Shown here: piece by piece, positions 18,007-26,953 of the stretch
How positions within the stretch are numbered: position 1 is the stretch's first letter
Layout of the letters: every line of letters begins with the position of its first letter
Origin: CBDBZL01 sp965213545
Lineage (GTDB): Bacteria; Pseudomonadota; Alphaproteobacteria; Sphingomonadales; Sphingomonadaceae
Reading direction: 5' to 3'
Assembly (NCBI GenBank): GCA_965213545.1
Contig: CBDBZL010000002.1
Span: forward strand, 1-64,000
DNA: 64,000 nt
Translations under genes and position numbers: made by a program
The notes under the pieces: generated by a model
What the model was told of the DNA's origin: nothing
The model's database searches: none
The model's input: only the letters and a program-made list of their open reading frames with translations

Positions 18007-19107
18007 ATGCCGGGAGAACTGAAACCTCGGGGTCCCGATCATCTCAAGAGGCGCGATATGATCGCGGCGTTGCCATGGCCGGCTCGCGAAGCGGTCCACC
18101 TTGCCAGGCGTCTGCGGTTTGTCGCCAAGCATGGGTCCAAGCTCTGGCGGCGGACCACACAAAATGCGCCGCATCTCAGCCGCAGCGAGCGGGTGCGACA
18201 TATTCTCGCGGGCTTCGATCCGCTGGAGGCGGACTGGTATCTGCAGGCGCATGGTCATGTGGAGGGCAACGTCTCCAACCTGCATCGCGAGGAATACCTG
18301 CGCAACGTGAACGGGGCGTTCGGCCACGTTCTGGACAACAAGCACCTGTTCGCCTTGGTTGCCGAACGTCTGGGCATACCCCACCCCCGCCTGTTCGGCT
18401 TTTCGCATAATGGGCGGTGGGGCTGGCTGGACGACGGCCGTGAGGCGCTCGAACGCCAGTTGGCGAGCGGCGGCAAGGCGGTGCTCAAGCCCAGCATGGG
18501 CAAGAAAGGTGACGGGATCGTGATCCTGCGCGACATTGCCGAGCTCGATCGACCCGCGCATGGCGACATGATCGTCACGGCATTCGTCGAGCAGCATGAC
18601 TACGCAGCCTCGATCCACCCCGATAGCCTCAACACCATCCGCATCCTGACCGTGCGACCCGAGCCTGGCGCCGATGCTTTCGTGGCGGCCGCCGTGCACC
18701 GGTTCGGCGGGGCGACTACGGGGGCGGTGGACAATTTCAGCGCCGGCGGGGTGGTGGCGCCGGTGGATCTCGAGTCCGGAGAACTGGGCCGCGCAGCCAA
18801 GATCGATGCGGGCAATCTTCTTACCTTGCGCGACACGCATCCCGACCATCAGACGCGCATCACCGGTGTTCGGGTGCCGCAATGGGACTCGACGAAAGCG
18901 CTGGTGCTCGAGATGTGGAGGATGCTGCCCCAGCTCGATTACGTTGGCTGGGACCTGGCTATCGGCCAGAACGGCCCGGTGGTGATCGAGGGAAACTCGC
19001 ATCCCAGCCTGCGCTTCTTCCAGCTTCAGGGCACGCTGCTGGACGATCCGCGGATGGTGGCCTTTCTTACATCGCGCCAGATAGCGGTTGCCCGAGGTTC
19101 GCGATGA
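18007..19107 (+). CDS. ATP-grasp enzyme, sugar-transfer-associated type (first of three)
   Basis: This 366-residue protein has an ATP-grasp fold of the sugar-transfer-associated family. The ATP-binding lysine strand and glycine loop read KAVLKPSMGKKGDGIVIL, and the metal-binding end reads GPVVIEGNSHPSLRFF. ATP-grasp ligases join a carboxylate to an amine or thiol through an acyl phosphate; the substrates here are unknown. The N-terminal 100 residues are helical and basic. ATG 18007 has AAGG six bases upstream. Its stop overlaps the next ATG as ATGA, so the second gene is co-translated. The context (two further ATP-grasps and a flippase) suggests a role in modifying a surface glycan. Confidence 0.72.
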   Translation: MPGELKPRGPDHLKRRDMIAALPWPAREAVHLARRLRFVAKHGSKLWRRTTQNAPHLSRSERVRHILAGFDPLEADWYLQAHGHVEGNVSNLHREEYLRNVNGAFGHVLDNKHLFALVAERLGIPHPRLFGFSHNGRWGWLDDGREALERQLASGGKAVLKPSMGKKGDGIVILRDIAELDRPAHGDMIVTAFVEQHDYAASIHPDSLNTIRILTVRPEPGADAFVAAAVHRFGGATTGAVDNFSAGGVVAPVDLESGELGRAAKIDAGNLLTLRDTHPDHQTRITGVRVPQWDSTKALVLEMWRMLPQLDYVGWDLAIGQNGPVVIEGNSHPSLRFFQLQGTLLDDPRMVAFLTSRQIAVARGSR

Positions 19108-20072
19108 CCATGGCCGGTGAAAAGGCGTTTTTCGATCCTGCGAACCGGTCGCGGTTATTGCCGCTCGACAGCCGATCGCGTCGCCGCTGGCCGGGTCTTG
19201 CCGCGCTGATCGACCGCTCGAGCGACAGGGTGCTGCGCAATTTCGAAGGTCTGCTACCCGACAGGCAATGCATCGAGCGCCAATACGCCGCTTATGTGGG
19301 CGAACCGCTCGACCTCGATAATCCGCGCCTGCTCAGCGAAAAGGTGCAGTGGCTCAAACTCAACGATGCAACGCCGCTTCACACGATCTGCTGCGACAAG
19401 ATCCGGGCACGGGATTTCGTGCGCGAGCGAGTGGGCGAGCAATATCTGATCCCGGCGCTGCTTATCTCGTCAAGCTCGGATGATCTTGTGCCTGCCAAGG
19501 TCACCGCCGAGCGGTTCGCCGCCAAGACCAATCATGACTGGGGCGGGGTGGTGCTGTGTCATGACCGTGACAGTTTCAACTGGGCGGCGGCGCGCGCCAA
19601 GCTGGAGCGCCATCTGCGCGCGCCTTTCTGGCGGACATATCGCGAGCGCGCCTACAAGGACATCGAACCCGGTATCATCGTCGAGCAGTTTCTCGAGGGC
19701 GCCGACAACGGCCCGCCCGATGATTTCAAGCTGTTCTGTTTTCATGGTCGGCCAGAGCTGATCCAGGTCGTCGGCGGACGCAGCCATGCGCCCACCTGGA
19801 CGATGTACGACCTTGCCTGGAACAAGCTACCGATCCAGCGCCGGGGCAGGCCCAGCAGCACATCGCCGCATCCCAAACCCGCATCGCTCGATACCATGAT
19901 CAACGTCGCCACCGCTCTTTCCGAACCGTTCCGTTTCTGCCGTGTTGACCTCTATAATGTCGACGGGCGCGTCTATTTCGGCGAAATCGCATTCTATCCC
20001 GAGGCGGGCTATCGGCCGTTCGAGCCGCGCGAGATCGAGGTCGAGCTTGGCGACATGCTGCGCCTCGACTAG
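19104..20072 (+). CDS. TupA-like ATP-grasp protein (second of three)
   Basis: The 322-residue product matches the TupA-like ATP-grasp family named after a Bacillus teichuronopeptide biosynthesis protein. Diagnostic stretches are LLSEKVQWLKLND near the N-terminus, FAAKTNHDWGGVVLC (the lysine and loop for ATP), GIIVEQFLEG, DDFKLFCFHGRPELIQV, and the C-terminal FRVDLYNVDGRVYFGEIAFYP-type strand with its metal-binding Glu. The family is usually found in exopolysaccharide or capsule loci, where it is thought to attach amino acids or related groups to glycans. It starts inside the stop of the preceding gene, and the next ATP-grasp gene begins 12 bases after its end. Confidence 0.78.
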   Translation: MTMAGEKAFFDPANRSRLLPLDSRSRRRWPGLAALIDRSSDRVLRNFEGLLPDRQCIERQYAAYVGEPLDLDNPRLLSEKVQWLKLNDATPLHTICCDKIRARDFVRERVGEQYLIPALLISSSSDDLVPAKVTAERFAAKTNHDWGGVVLCHDRDSFNWAAARAKLERHLRAPFWRTYRERAYKDIEPGIIVEQFLEGADNGPPDDFKLFCFHGRPELIQVVGGRSHAPTWTMYDLAWNKLPIQRRGRPSSTSPHPKPASLDTMINVATALSEPFRFCRVDLYNVDGRVYFGEIAFYPEAGYRPFEPREIEVELGDMLRLD

Positions 20073-20084
20073 CGCTCCGCACCA

Positions 20085-21125
20085 ATGAAGCTGCCGGGAA
20101 CCGGTCGCCGGATCGCGCCGCTCGCCTGGGCGCGCGTGCTTGCCCGGATGGGGCGTATGGAGTGGCGCAATCGCGGCGGCCTGCCGCGACCGCATCTTTG
20201 GCGGCAAGCCCTGTTTTCCGATCGCTCGGGGCTTTATCCGCTCGACCAGTATCATCCTGAGCTGTTTCTCAACGATTGGGAGATCGAAGCGCGGCTGGGC
20301 AAGATCAACCCGCGCGAGAGCCTGAACCTGTTCGGCGATAAGCTATTGTTCCACCTGCTGCTCGACCGGCTCGATGTGAATGTGCGGCGTCCGGACCTCG
20401 CCGGTCTTGTTATGGGCGACCAATTCATGCCGCTGGGACGCTTCGCCACCTGGGAAGACGCTACGGCCGAACCGCTAATCGCCAAGCCGCCATGCGGAAG
20501 CGGGGGACAGGGGGTGATCAAGCTGGCTACAGGTTCGCCCATGCCATGCGCGCCGAGTCTGCTGGTCGAGCGCTGCCTCACGCCGCATTCCTATGCTCGA
20601 ACCATCTTCCCCGATGCCATCAACACCATCCGCGTGATGACCGCGCGCGACCCTGATAATGGCGAGCCCTTCATTCTGGGAACCGCGCATCGTTTCGGCA
20701 CGCAGCGCTCGGCACCCACCGACAACCGTAAGAAGGGCGGGCTGGTCAGCGCGATCGACCCAGACACCGGAGCGCTGTCGCCGGCAATAGGGCTGGACAA
20801 GCGCAACCGGCGTCGAGTGTATCGACATCACCCGCAATCCGGCAGCGCTATCGCCGGGGTGGTTGTGGCGTATTGGCACGAAGTTCAACAGGCGGCGCTC
20901 AGCCTGGCGCGCGCCTTTCCCGCCATGGTTCTGGTTGGATGGGATTTTGCCGTTACGCCCGAGGGGCCGGTGGTGATCGAAGGCAATGCGGCTCTGCCGA
21001 ACCCCAACCTTATGCAGGCTCATGCGCCGCTCTTGGCGAGACCACGAACGCGACGCTTCTTCGAAGCTTATGGCATAATCACCAAAGAGCGCGCGCGCCG
21101 GGCTGCGATGCTGGCTGGCAACTGA
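20085..21125 (+). CDS. ATP-grasp enzyme, sugar-transfer-associated type (third of three)
   Basis: This 346-residue protein shares the plan of the first gene of the set: AKPPCGSGGQGVIKLATG for ATP binding, a NTIRVMTARD strand and VVIEGNAALPNPNLMQ at the metal site. It differs strongly from the first gene, so it is not a recent duplicate. Substrates are unknown. ATG 20085 follows the TupA-like gene by 12 bases, so the three ATP-grasp genes form one operon. It ends about 40 bases before the convergent flippase gene. Confidence 0.72.
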   Translation: MKLPGTGRRIAPLAWARVLARMGRMEWRNRGGLPRPHLWRQALFSDRSGLYPLDQYHPELFLNDWEIEARLGKINPRESLNLFGDKLLFHLLLDRLDVNVRRPDLAGLVMGDQFMPLGRFATWEDATAEPLIAKPPCGSGGQGVIKLATGSPMPCAPSLLVERCLTPHSYARTIFPDAINTIRVMTARDPDNGEPFILGTAHRFGTQRSAPTDNRKKGGLVSAIDPDTGALSPAIGLDKRNRRRVYRHHPQSGSAIAGVVVAYWHEVQQAALSLARAFPAMVLVGWDFAVTPEGPVVIEGNAALPNPNLMQAHAPLLARPRTRRFFEAYGIITKERARRAAMLAGN

Positions 21126-21164
21126 TCCTTCGTGCTGCCGACGCGCAGTGTGCGGGCCCTGCGT

Positions 21165-22625
21165 TCAGGGATGCTCGGGATGGGCCTTGCGCTTCTGCAG
21201 AAAGTCCTTCGCCGCTTCCAGCATCTGACCATAAAGCAGGTGACCGGTCAGATAGAGCCCCGCAAGCCAGCCCAAGCCTGCAAGCGGCATGGCACAAAGA
21301 ATGGTCAGCACCGGCCGCATATCAACCACCAGCACGATGGCCGCCGGCCCGCATAACATGGCCAGCGTGACGAGTAGCCCTCGGATGATAATGGCGCGGT
21401 AATGGCCGGGGCCGAAATTGCGCCGCGTCCAGAAAGCGATCTGCCCTGCCTTGAAGCCCGAACCTGCCACCATAGCCGCGCAGAATGCTTCCAGCGAAAT
21501 TGCAGCACCGGCAAAACCCAATCCCAGCCGAACCATCTGTGATTGCAACTGCATGCGCAGATAGAAGGGCAGTTCGTCGATAGCCGTGAAGAAATCCAGG
21601 CTCATTTTGCTGATCGGCAGGAACATTCCCAGGCCCGCTAGAATACGCACGGGGGTAACCGCCTCGTCCCATTGATCACCCAGCAGCACGGCGACCAGCG
21701 GCTCGGCCAGAACCGCCACCAGCGCGTAGCACGGCCAGCAGATGGCGGTCAGGAAATCAACCTTGGTGATATAGACCGTCTTGCGCGGCGCGCCGTTGGT
21801 CAGCGCGGAACTGATGGCCGGGAGAACGACTGGAGCAATGCCCTCCAGCAGCGTGCGGTCGAACATCCGCTGAATGAGCTGGGCCCGATTGAACAGGCCC
21901 GTGGGCGCGGCTCCGGCGAGCGCCCCGAGCCCCGAAATCAACGCCAGATCGCTGAAATCGGGTGCCAGTTTGATCGCGGTCAGCCGGCCTCCCACGCCTT
22001 GGAACTGGGCCAGTCCCCTCAGCGACGGGCGCGGCCAGACACGCATCTGTGCCCCGCCGATGGTCAGCAACATCACCGTGGCCAGCGCGTGGCTGACCAG
22101 CACGCCGACCGCCAGCGCGGGTGCACCCCAGCCCAGCAATGCCAGCCCGATCGCCGTGCAGCCATCGGCCGTGGTCCGCAGCGCGGCAATCCGTGATGGC
22201 AGGCGGAAGCTCAGCTTGCGGTGCAACCGCGCCTCGGTGGCTAGCGAGAACGGTTCGAACAGCAGCGCGGCCGCCATCGGCACCAATGCAAGCGCCATGG
22301 GCATGGGCATCAGCCAACCGCCGAATAGTGCCGCAGCAGCCAGCATCGCCGTACACGCAGCCGCCGCAATCATGAGCGAGAGACCCGCCGCCCGCGCAAG
22401 CGTTTCGCGATCGAGTTCCTCGGGCGCGCGGATCACATAGGCTTGCAAGCCGAAAGCGGTCAGCGTCTTGAACAGGTTGAACGCGCCGAAAGTTATGGCG
22501 AAATAGCCGAAATCCTCGGGCGTCAACAGGCGGCCAAGAATGGCGAAGAACGCCGCCATCATGACGATGGATGCAACGCGTGCGCTCAGCATCTGCAGCA
22601 ACGCGGTGTGCAGGGATGTCGACAT
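21165..22625 (-). CDS. Polysaccharide / oligosaccharide flippase (Wzx-like, MOP superfamily)
   Basis: The 486-residue protein has about 12-14 hydrophobic helices and the lipopolysaccharide-biosynthesis flippase opening VASIVMMAAFFAILGRLLTPEDFGYFA. Such proteins move undecaprenyl-linked oligosaccharides from the cytoplasmic to the periplasmic face of the inner membrane. The start ATG 22625 lacks a clear ribosome-binding site, and its leader repeats CGAACCCGCCG twice. It is convergent with the three ATP-grasp genes. No glycosyltransferase or polymerase lies nearby, so the glycan it carries must be made by enzymes encoded elsewhere. Confidence 0.82.
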   Translation of the reverse strand: MSTSLHTALLQMLSARVASIVMMAAFFAILGRLLTPEDFGYFAITFGAFNLFKTLTAFGLQAYVIRAPEELDRETLARAAGLSLMIAAAACTAMLAAAALFGGWLMPMPMALALVPMAAALLFEPFSLATEARLHRKLSFRLPSRIAALRTTADGCTAIGLALLGWGAPALAVGVLVSHALATVMLLTIGGAQMRVWPRPSLRGLAQFQGVGGRLTAIKLAPDFSDLALISGLGALAGAAPTGLFNRAQLIQRMFDRTLLEGIAPVVLPAISSALTNGAPRKTVYITKVDFLTAICWPCYALVAVLAEPLVAVLLGDQWDEAVTPVRILAGLGMFLPISKMSLDFFTAIDELPFYLRMQLQSQMVRLGLGFAGAAISLEAFCAAMVAGSGFKAGQIAFWTRRNFGPGHYRAIIIRGLLVTLAMLCGPAAIVLVVDMRPVLTILCAMPLAGLGWLAGLYLTGHLLYGQMLEAAKDFLQKRKAHPEHP

Positions 22626-22890
22626 CGGCGGGTTCGGCTCGGCGGGTTCGGCTTGGCAATGCTTGGCGAGAGCTTGGGGGGCTTGACGTTCGCGAGCCTC
22701 GTAGCAGCTTTGTCGACAAGTGCGAGCGGCTTAGCTCCGCTATGTCCGGGCCTGATGCCACCGCCCCATACCGATACAACGCAGCTTGCCCCAACCCGCG
22801 GGTTCAGCGCGAAAGTGAAACACTCAACGCTCGCTAGTGCAAAGCAAGGTTCACACTGCGAGCAAGAGCATGGCTAGTCGATAGGCGCGT

Positions 22891-25029
22891 TCACCGGGCG
22901 CCATCCGCTTTGGCTTGCTGCCGGGCAGCATGCAGCAGCGGCTCGGTATAGCCCGATGGTTGCGCGGTGCCTTCGAGCACCAGCGACAATGCCGCCCGGA
23001 AAGCCGGGGAAACGTCGTTTCCGTCAATCAAAGGCATATAGGATGAGTCGCCGGCGTTCTGACGATCGACCACCGCGCCGATGCAGGCGAACGAGGCTTC
23101 GATATCTTCACGGCCGACCACCTTATGCAGCAACCAGTTGGCGAGCAGCTGGCTCGAGATGCGCAACGTGGCGCGGTCTTCCATCAGTCCGATATCGTGG
23201 ATGTCGGGCACCTTGGAACAGCCCACCCCCTGATCGATCCAGCGCACCACATAGCCAAGAATACCCTGCACGTTGGTGTCCAGCTCCTCACGCAATTGGT
23301 CGGGCGACCAGTCGCGTTGTGCAGCCAACGGCACTTCGAGAAGCTGGGCCAGCGGTGTCACCGGCTCGTCGGCGCGCGCGGCCTGGCGGGCAGCGACATC
23401 GCAGCGGTGATAATGCGTCGCGTGCAGCACCGCGGCAGTGGGTGAGGGAACCCAGGCGGTGCTGGCGCCGCTCATCGGGTGGCCGATCTTCTCGGTCAAC
23501 ATCGCCTGCATCCTGTCGGGTGCGGCCCACATCCCCTTGCCGATCTGCGCGCGTCCGGCAAAGCCGCATTGGAGCCCGATCTGGACGTTGCGAGCCTCAT
23601 AGGCCTCGATCCAGCGCGCCGTCTTGATCGCCCCCTTTCGCTGCATGGCACCGGCCAGCATTGAGGTGTGGATCTCATCGCCCGTCCGGTCGAGGAACCC
23701 GGTATTGATGAAGAACACGCGCTCCTTCACCGCATGAATGCACGCGGCAAGGTTGGCGCTGGTGCGCCGCTCCTCGTCCATCACGCCTACCTTGATCGTG
23801 TGGCGCGCCAGGCCGAACATGTCTTCCACTGCGTCGAATACATCGTTGGTGAGGGCGCATTCGGCGGGGCCGTGCATCTTGGGCTTGACGATATAGATCG
23901 CGCCCGCCCGGCTGTTGACGAGCTGGCCAAGACGCTGGACGTCGTGCAGCCCGGCGAGGCTGGTGATCACAGCGTCGAGCAGGCCCTCGAAGGCTTCCTC
24001 CCCATCAGGCATCAGCACTGCCGGGTTGGTCATCAGATGACCGACATTGCGGACCAGCAGCAGGCTGCGCCCCGGCAGGGTCATCTCGCTGCCGTCGGGA
24101 GTGCGATAATACCGATCTGGCGCCATGACGCGGTTCACCGTCTTGCCGCCCTTGACGAAGCGCGCGGTGAGATCACCACGCATCAGGCCCAGCCAGTTGC
24201 GATAGGCGGCGACCTTATCTTCGGCATCCACCGCCGCGACCGAGTCCTCAAGATCGACGATGGTGGTAAGCGCGGCTTCGAGCACGACATCGGCGATGCC
24301 TGCCGGATCGGCGCGACCGACCGGGTGCGCGCGGTCGATCACAAGCTCGATATGCAGGCCGTTGTTACTCAGGAGGAAGCCCTTGTCGAACCGGCCGACC
24401 AGTTGCGAAGCGTCCGCGAGCGGAGGATCGCCCTGTCCATCCCACGCGCTCCATTCGACGCCGGACAGGGGCACCGCGGTGTCCAGAAAAGCCTTGGCCC
24501 AGGCGATCACCCGCGCGCCGCGATCCTGGTCATATCCCGATGTTGCGGGGGGTTGTTCGCCGAGCGCGTCGGTTCCGTAAAGCGCGTCGTAGAGGCTTCC
24601 CCAGCGCGCATTGACGGCGTTCAGCGCGAAGCGTTCGTTGAGCACCGGCACCACCAGTTGCGGTCCGGCGATGGCGGATATCTCGTTATCGACACCCGCT
24701 GTACCAATTTCGAACGCGGCCGGTCCTTCGCCCAGATAGCCGATCTCTTTCAGGAACGCGGCTGGTGCCCCGGTACCGCTTCCTGGATTGTCGCGATGCC
24801 ACTGATCGATCGCCGCCTGCATCCTCTCGCGCGTTTCCAAAAGCGCGCGGTTGCGGGGGGTGAACTTCGCCAAAAGCTCGGCAAGACCTTGCCAGAAGTG
24901 GGCCGGCAAGATCCCGGTGCCGGCGAGGGCCTCGTCCTCGATGAACGCGGCAAGCCGCCAATCCACCTGTAGCCCGGCGCGCCCCACGCGGTCCGTTGTC
25001 GTACGCTGGAGCACCGTGGCCTGGTTCAT
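22891..25029 (-). CDS. glcB: Malate synthase G
   Basis: Malate synthase G condenses glyoxylate with acetyl-CoA to malate, the second step of the glyoxylate shunt. The 712-residue length is that of the monomeric G isoform. The central TIM barrel has TTIVDLEDSVAAVDAEDK, YIVKPKMHGP and GFLDRTGDEIHTSM, and the C-terminal part carries the catalytic Asp region CSKVPDIHDIGLMEDRATLRI. ATG 25029 overlaps the stop of a 51-residue gene as ATGA, and aceA lies just upstream of that. Together they form an aceA-small ORF-glcB operon for growth on acetate or fatty acids. Confidence 0.97.
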   Translation of the reverse strand: MNQATVLQRTTTDRVGRAGLQVDWRLAAFIEDEALAGTGILPAHFWQGLAELLAKFTPRNRALLETRERMQAAIDQWHRDNPGSGTGAPAAFLKEIGYLGEGPAAFEIGTAGVDNEISAIAGPQLVVPVLNERFALNAVNARWGSLYDALYGTDALGEQPPATSGYDQDRGARVIAWAKAFLDTAVPLSGVEWSAWDGQGDPPLADASQLVGRFDKGFLLSNNGLHIELVIDRAHPVGRADPAGIADVVLEAALTTIVDLEDSVAAVDAEDKVAAYRNWLGLMRGDLTARFVKGGKTVNRVMAPDRYYRTPDGSEMTLPGRSLLLVRNVGHLMTNPAVLMPDGEEAFEGLLDAVITSLAGLHDVQRLGQLVNSRAGAIYIVKPKMHGPAECALTNDVFDAVEDMFGLARHTIKVGVMDEERRTSANLAACIHAVKERVFFINTGFLDRTGDEIHTSMLAGAMQRKGAIKTARWIEAYEARNVQIGLQCGFAGRAQIGKGMWAAPDRMQAMLTEKIGHPMSGASTAWVPSPTAAVLHATHYHRCDVAARQAARADEPVTPLAQLLEVPLAAQRDWSPDQLREELDTNVQGILGYVVRWIDQGVGCSKVPDIHDIGLMEDRATLRISSQLLANWLLHKVVGREDIEASFACIGAVVDRQNAGDSSYMPLIDGNDVSPAFRAALSLVLEGTAQPSGYTEPLLHAARQQAKADGAR

Positions 25030-25181
25030 CGTGCGAAACGGCCCATGCGATGGTGCAGGTTGGCCAATTTGCGCGATCTTTCCGGGTCTTCGGTAGCGCG
25101 GATAGCGTCGGCAAGCGCCTCGCGGATCAAGCCGAAATCCTCGTTCGAGAACACGGGGCGGGCAAGGGCGGGTTCGGGCAT
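25026..25181 (-). CDS. Small conserved-context protein between aceA and glcB
   Basis: This 51-residue, highly charged protein opens MPEPALARPVFSNEDF and contains ALADAIRATEDPERSRKLANL. ATG 25181 has AAGGA eight bases upstream, an ideal ribosome-binding site, and the stop overlaps the glcB start (ATGA). It is therefore very likely translated and coupled to glcB. No known domain is recognised; a helical cytoplasmic protein is predicted. An in-frame ATG at 25208 is less well placed. Its position inside the glyoxylate operon suggests a role linked to malate synthase or isocitrate lyase, but that is inference only. Confidence 0.68.
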   Translation of the reverse strand: MPEPALARPVFSNEDFGLIREALADAIRATEDPERSRKLANLHHRMGRFAR

Positions 25182-25215
25182 CGATGGTTTCCTTGAATGT
25201 TTCGGCAAAATGCGA

Positions 25216-26808
25216 TCAGGCGGCGAACTGGCTCATCGTGTTGGCCGCGCCGCCCGCCTTGAGCGCCGCCTCGCCGGCAAAGGCTTCCTTGTGATCATCG
25301 CCCAGGTCCGAGCCGGCCATGTTCTGGTGCCGCACACAGGCGATGCCCTCGCGGATTTCGCGGCGCTGCACATTGGCGACATAGCCCAGCATCCCCTCCT
25401 CACCGAAATATTCGCGTGCCAGGTTGTCGGTGCTCAACGCCGCCGTGTGATAGGTCGGCAGCGTGATAAGGTGATGGAACACGCCAGCCCGCGTCGCCGC
25501 ATCGCGCTGGAACGAGCGGATGCGCGCATCGGCCTCGGCGGCAAGCTCGGTGTCGTCGAACGCGGCGCTCATTAGCTGCGCGCGATCATAGCTTGCAAGG
25601 TCGCGGTCTTCGTCGAGCCACGCATCGTAAACGTGCTGGCGAAAGCTCAGCGTCCAGTTGAAACTGGGCGAATTATTATAGACCAGCTTGGCATCGGGGA
25701 CGACTTCACGGATGCGCTGGACCATGCCCGCGATCTGTTCGACATGCGGCTTCTCGGTCTCGATCCATAACAGGTCGGCCCCGTTCTGAAGCGAGGTGAC
25801 GCAGTCGAGCACCACCCGGTCCTCACCGGTGCCGGCGCGGAATTGGTAGAGGTTGGACGGCAGCCGCTTGGGCTGGGCGAGCTTGCCGTCGCGGTTGATC
25901 AGCACATCACCCGGTTGCCCAGTGCCGGGCACTTCTTCGCAATCGAGGAAGGAATTGTACCGGTCGCCAAGATCGCCGGGCTCACGACTATAGGCAATCT
26001 GCTTGGTCAGGCCCGCACCCAGCGAATCAGTGCGCGCGACGATGATGCCATCCGCCACGCCGAGTTCAAGGAAAGCATAGCGCACCGCCCTGATCTTCTG
26101 CAGGAAGTCCTCGTGCGGCACGGTGACTTTGCCGTCCTGGTGACCGCACTGCTTCTCGTCCGAGACCTGGTTCTCGATCTGGATCGCACAGGCGCCCGCC
26201 TCGATCATCTTTCTGGCGAGCAGATACGTCGCCTCGGCATTGCCGAAACCCGCGTCGATATCGGCGATGATCGGCACGATATGCGTCTGATGCTCATCAA
26301 TGGCGCGCTCGATCCGCCGGGCCTCGACCTCGTCGCCGGCCGCTTTCGCGCGGTCGAGCTCGCCGAACAGGTCACTAAGCTCGCGCGCGTCGGCTTGGCG
26401 CAGAAAGGTATAGAGCTCCTCGATCAGTGCGGGCACGGCGGTCTTCTCGTGCATCGACTGATCGGGCAGCGGCCCGAACTGCGACCGCATTGCCGCGACC
26501 ATCCAGCCTGACAGATAGAGATAGCGGCCTCTGGTGGAGCCGAAATGCTTCTTCACCGCGATCATCTTCTGCTGGCCGATGAACCCGTGCCAGCAGCCGA
26601 GCGACCTAGTGTATGCGGACGGGTCGGCATCATAGGCGGCCATGTCCTCGCGCATGATGCAGGCGGTGGCGCGCGCGATGTCGAGCCCGGTGCGGAACCG
26701 GTTTTGCGTGGCCAGGCGGGCGGCGAATTCCGGATCGATCCGCTGTCCCAGAAATCCGCGCTCGCTGGCAAGCTGGGTCTGGCGGCTGATCTCTTCAGTG
26801 TAGGTCAT
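25216..26808 (-). CDS. aceA: Isocitrate lyase
   Basis: Isocitrate lyase splits isocitrate into succinate and glyoxylate. The 530-residue protein belongs to the long form. The active-site loop reads KQCGH (C221), where many homologues have KKCGH. Other family blocks are PIIADIDAGFGN (metal site), QIENQVSDEKQCGHQDGKV, IVARTDSLGA and YNNSPSFNW. ATG 26808 is chosen over a TTG one codon upstream. The gene is divergent from a RamB-like regulator, and the shared region holds an inverted repeat that may be its operator. glcB lies downstream in the same operon. Confidence 0.96.
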   Translation of the reverse strand: MTYTEEISRQTQLASERGFLGQRIDPEFAARLATQNRFRTGLDIARATACIMREDMAAYDADPSAYTRSLGCWHGFIGQQKMIAVKKHFGSTRGRYLYLSGWMVAAMRSQFGPLPDQSMHEKTAVPALIEELYTFLRQADARELSDLFGELDRAKAAGDEVEARRIERAIDEHQTHIVPIIADIDAGFGNAEATYLLARKMIEAGACAIQIENQVSDEKQCGHQDGKVTVPHEDFLQKIRAVRYAFLELGVADGIIVARTDSLGAGLTKQIAYSREPGDLGDRYNSFLDCEEVPGTGQPGDVLINRDGKLAQPKRLPSNLYQFRAGTGEDRVVLDCVTSLQNGADLLWIETEKPHVEQIAGMVQRIREVVPDAKLVYNNSPSFNWTLSFRQHVYDAWLDEDRDLASYDRAQLMSAAFDDTELAAEADARIRSFQRDAATRAGVFHHLITLPTYHTAALSTDNLAREYFGEEGMLGYVANVQRREIREGIACVRHQNMAGSDLGDDHKEAFAGEAALKAGGAANTMSQFAA

Positions 26809-26901
26809 CAAAATTGCTCGCGATCTAATTAGTGCTGAGTTCGGTGCGTGCTCGCAGACGTCCGGCCTTGTCGCCAGCGAAGCAAAGTACCATTGTCATA
26901 C

Positions 26902-26930
26902 CTTACAATAGAGCCTTGTAACATTGTAAG
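26902..26930. promoter_or_regulatory. Candidate operator between aceA and the RamB-like gene
   Basis: An inverted repeat CTTACAAT (26902-26909) and ATTGTAAG (26923-26930) is spaced by 13 bases. A third hexamer TTGTAA lies between them (26916-26921), so TTACAA/TTGTAA occurs three times in 29 bp. This patch is AT-rich within GC-rich surroundings and lies between the divergent starts at 26808 and 26954. A RamB-type regulator encoded next door is the obvious candidate ligand. The site was found by eye; binding is inferred. Confidence 0.6.
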
Positions 26931-26953
26931 AATACGACATTGGAGCTTGCTGG

